A stretch of DNA of 64,000 bases from Actinocatenispora comari (GTDB lineage: Bacteria; Actinomycetota; Actinomycetes; Mycobacteriales; Micromonosporaceae), in contig NZ_BOPO01000113.1 of the NCBI RefSeq assembly GCF_017312725.1, positions 1 to 64,000 of the forward strand, in the 5' to 3' direction. The position numbers and the translations under genes are program-made. Shown in pieces: positions 62,323 to 64,000 of this stretch (the first letter of the stretch is position 1; the number at the start of each line of letters is the position of its first letter). A model generated the notes under the pieces. The model ran no database searches. It had not been told where the DNA came from and worked only from the letters and a program-made list of their open reading frames with translations.

Positions 62323-63183
62323 GTGAGCGGGAACGGGCGGCGCCGGCTCGGCGTCATGTACGACCGGGATCGCGCGCCGGAGGGCCTGCCGGCGTTCGCC
62401 CGGGCGCTGGAGGAACTGCCGGTCGACGACCTGTGGGTGGTCGAGGACCTGGGCTGGGCCGGCGGCGCCACCTCCGCGGCGATCGCGCTGGGTGCCACCG
62501 AACGGCTGCACGTCGGATACGGCATCGCGCCGGCACCGCTGCGCAACCCGGTGCTGCTGGCGATGGAGCTGGCCACCCTGGCCCGGGTGTACCCGGGGCG
62601 GCTGACCGCCGGCATCGGCCACGGCGTACCGGGGTGGATGGACCGGGTCGGCGCCGGCACGCCGCACAAGCTGGCGCTGCTGGGCGAGACCATCACCGCG
62701 GTCCGCACCCTGCTGCGTGGCGAGGCGCTGACCCTGCACGGCACGGTGATCCACGTCGACGGGGTCACCCTGGTGCATCCGCCGTCCGTGGTGCCGCCGG
62801 TGGTCGCCGGCGTCGTCGGGCCGCGCTCGCTGGCGCTGGCCGGCCGGGTCGCCGACGGCACGATCCTGCCCGAAGGCATCGGCCCGCACGGGGTGGCCGC
62901 CTCCCGCGCCCGGATCGACGCACCCGGCCCGCACCAGCTGACCGTCTTCACCTACCTGGCGCCCGACCCCGACTCCTTCGCGTTCCGCGCGCTGGTCACC
63001 GAGCAGGCGAGCTGGCTCGGCGTGCCGGAACCCGAGCTCTTCGCCGCGGCCGGCTCGCCCGACGTCGCCGCCGATCGGGTCCGCGCACTGTGGGACGCCG
63101 GCGTCGACACCGTCGCCGTACGCCCGCTGTCCGCCGACCCGCTCGCCGAGATCGACGCCCTCACCGCCGCCCTGGCCCGCTGA
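62323..63183 (+). CDS. LLM-class flavin-dependent oxidoreductase
   Basis: 286 residues of the luciferase-like TIM-barrel family, in the F420/FMN-dependent group: DDLWVVEDLGWAGG, GYGIAPAPLRNPVLLAMELATLARVYPGR, GHGVPGWMDRVGA and VVAGVVGPRSLALAGRVADGTILPEG. The last motif forms the cofactor pocket. In F420-producing actinomycetes such enzymes reduce or oxidise diverse small molecules; substrate unknown. GTG at 62323 lies six bases after TACGGT (62311-62316). Confidence 0.92.
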   Translation: MSGNGRRRLGVMYDRDRAPEGLPAFARALEELPVDDLWVVEDLGWAGGATSAAIALGATERLHVGYGIAPAPLRNPVLLAMELATLARVYPGRLTAGIGHGVPGWMDRVGAGTPHKLALLGETITAVRTLLRGEALTLHGTVIHVDGVTLVHPPSVVPPVVAGVVGPRSLALAGRVADGTILPEGIGPHGVAASRARIDAPGPHQLTVFTYLAPDPDSFAFRALVTEQASWLGVPEPELFAAAGSPDVAADRVRALWDAGVDTVAVRPLSADPLAEIDALTAALAR

Positions 63184-63209
63184 CGCGGTCACGGTTGCCG
63201 TCTCGGCTC

Positions 63210-63275
63210 GCCGGCGGCGGCCCGGCAGCCGGTGGAACCGGCGGGCCGGCACCGGCGATCGGCCTCGACCTGCCC
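63210..63275. terminator. Candidate bidirectional terminator region
   Basis: The 205-base gap between convergent genes contains GCCGGTGGAACCGGC and CCGGCGGGCCGG self-complementary blocks near 63228-63258 that can form stems for either strand. Nothing else was recognised in the gap. Confidence 0.35.
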
Positions 63276-63388
63276 CGCGGCCAGCGGAAGTGCCTCGGAA
63301 CGCCGCGCCGTACCGGCAGTCCCGGTGCGGGGACCGGTGCAGCGCAGTGCGCTGGCCGGCGGCACCGAGAGGTGGTTCGGCGCTCGGA

Positions 63389-64000
63389 TCACAGGGCGGA
63401 TCCGCCGGTGGCGTCGAGGACCTGCCCGGTCACCCAGCGCGCGTCGTCGCCGACGACGAACGCGACCACGTCGGCGATGTCGTCCGGCTGACCGACCCGG
63501 CCGAACGCCGAGAAGTCCGCCGCCCACCGGGCGCGCTCCGGGTCGGCCAGCCAGGGGTTCACGTCGGTCTCGACGATGCCGGGCGACACCGCGTTCACGG
63601 TGATGCCGCGAGGCCCGAGCTGCTTGGCAAGGTTGTGGCTGAACGCTTCCACGGCACCCTTCGTCGCCGCGTACCCGATGATGTCGGGCAGCGCGATCCG
63701 GGTCACCCCGGACGAGATGTTGACGATCCGACCGCCGTCCCGCAGCCGCGACAGCGCCTGCTGGACCAGGAACATCGGCGCCTTCACGTTGACCGCGAAC
63801 AGCGTGTCGAAGCCCGCCGGGGTCAGCCCGGCAAGGTCGTCGCTGGTGCCGATCGCCGCGTTGTTGACGAGGATGTCGAGGCCGCCACGCGGGTCGTACT
63901 CGGTGATCGCGGTGTCGAAGCCGGCGAGCAGCGTGTCGACGTCACCGGGCACGCCCAGTTCGGCGCGGACGCCGAACGCGACGCCGCCGCGCTCCCGGAT
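63389..64000 (-). CDS. Short-chain dehydrogenase/reductase (5' end cut by window)
   Basis: About 204 C-terminal residues are present; the N-terminal cofactor-binding GxxxGxG segment lies beyond the right edge. Visible motifs: DILVNNAA, the catalytic Ser in VNISSGV, YAATK with Tyr and Lys of the active site, and ITVNAVSPGIVETDVNPW; the C-terminus GQVLDATGGSAL is typical of classical SDRs. NAD(P)-dependent; substrate unknown. The frame is open to the end of the window. Confidence 0.92.
   Translation of the reverse strand: MRERGGVAFGVRAELGVPGDVDTLLAGFDTAITEYDPRGGLDILVNNAAIGTSDDLAGLTPAGFDTLFAVNVKAPMFLVQQALSRLRDGGRIVNISSGVTRIALPDIIGYAATKGAVEAFSHNLAKQLGPRGITVNAVSPGIVETDVNPWLADPERARWAADFSAFGRVGQPDDIADVVAFVVGDDARWVTGQVLDATGGSAL

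Overview
The window is high-GC DNA (roughly 70 % or more) with abundant GTG starts, few Shine-Dalgarno sites, a 16S rRNA gene, a pup-proteasome locus and Tat genes ordered as in actinobacteria. The gene order (argC-J-B-D-F-R-H, mpg, tyrS, rrn; infC-rpmI-rplT-trmH-pheS-pheT; helY-tatC-tatA-pafC-pafB-pafA-prcA-prcB-pup-dop-mpa-trmI) fits a filamentous actinomycete, most likely of the family Micromonosporaceae (Actinocatenispora-like); the genus cannot be fixed from sequence reading alone. No prophage, insertion sequence, CRISPR array or tRNA gene was recognised. The window is mostly conserved core chromosome with a few accessory insertions.

Layout. 1-0.9 kb: 5' end of a 16S rRNA gene (minus strand) with leader and tandem promoters. 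0.9-11.8 kb: tyrS, an accessory imine-reductase/MerR pair, mpg and the complete argC-J-B-D-F-R-H cluster, almost all joined by 4-base stop/start overlaps, with an ArgR-type operator before argC. 12-16 kb: a GT2 glycosyltransferase coupled to a polytopic membrane protein, and an ECF41-type sigma factor with a small membrane protein. 16-22.4 kb: pheT, pheS, trmH, rplT, rpmI and infC, the last starting at a rare ATC codon behind a structured leader. 22.4-28.7 kb: PH-domain protein, YdcZ-type transporter, hisG, hisE, a Gly/Asn-rich lipoprotein, ribH, ribBA and ribE under an FMN riboswitch. 28.8-34.9 kb: a REC-GGDEF protein, rpe, DinB protein, HelY helicase and a HAD hydrolase.

35-54.7 kb holds DAG kinase, the Tat genes, PafC/PafB, DUF3866, an MFS protein, and the complete Pup-proteasome machinery: ligase PafA, 20S subunits PrcA and PrcB, an endonuclease-VII-like zinc protein overlapping prcB, Pup (already ending in Glu), Dop and the ATPase Mpa, followed by TrmI and a site-2 protease. 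54.8-64 kb: a RecB/Cas4-like nuclease, a DesK-NarL two-component pair beside a MacB/FtsX-type ABC exporter, GrpB protein, a flavin oxidoreductase and a truncated SDR.

Features beyond routine annotation: a series of genes with an extended -10 hexamer (TANNNT) six to eight bases before the start codon, implying leaderless transcripts; short tandem repeats sitting at gene 3' ends; non-canonical start codons (ATC for infC, probable CTG for mpg); an 11-bp perfect palindrome between rrn promoters; and the duplicated zinc-finger HNH protein embedded in the proteasome operon.
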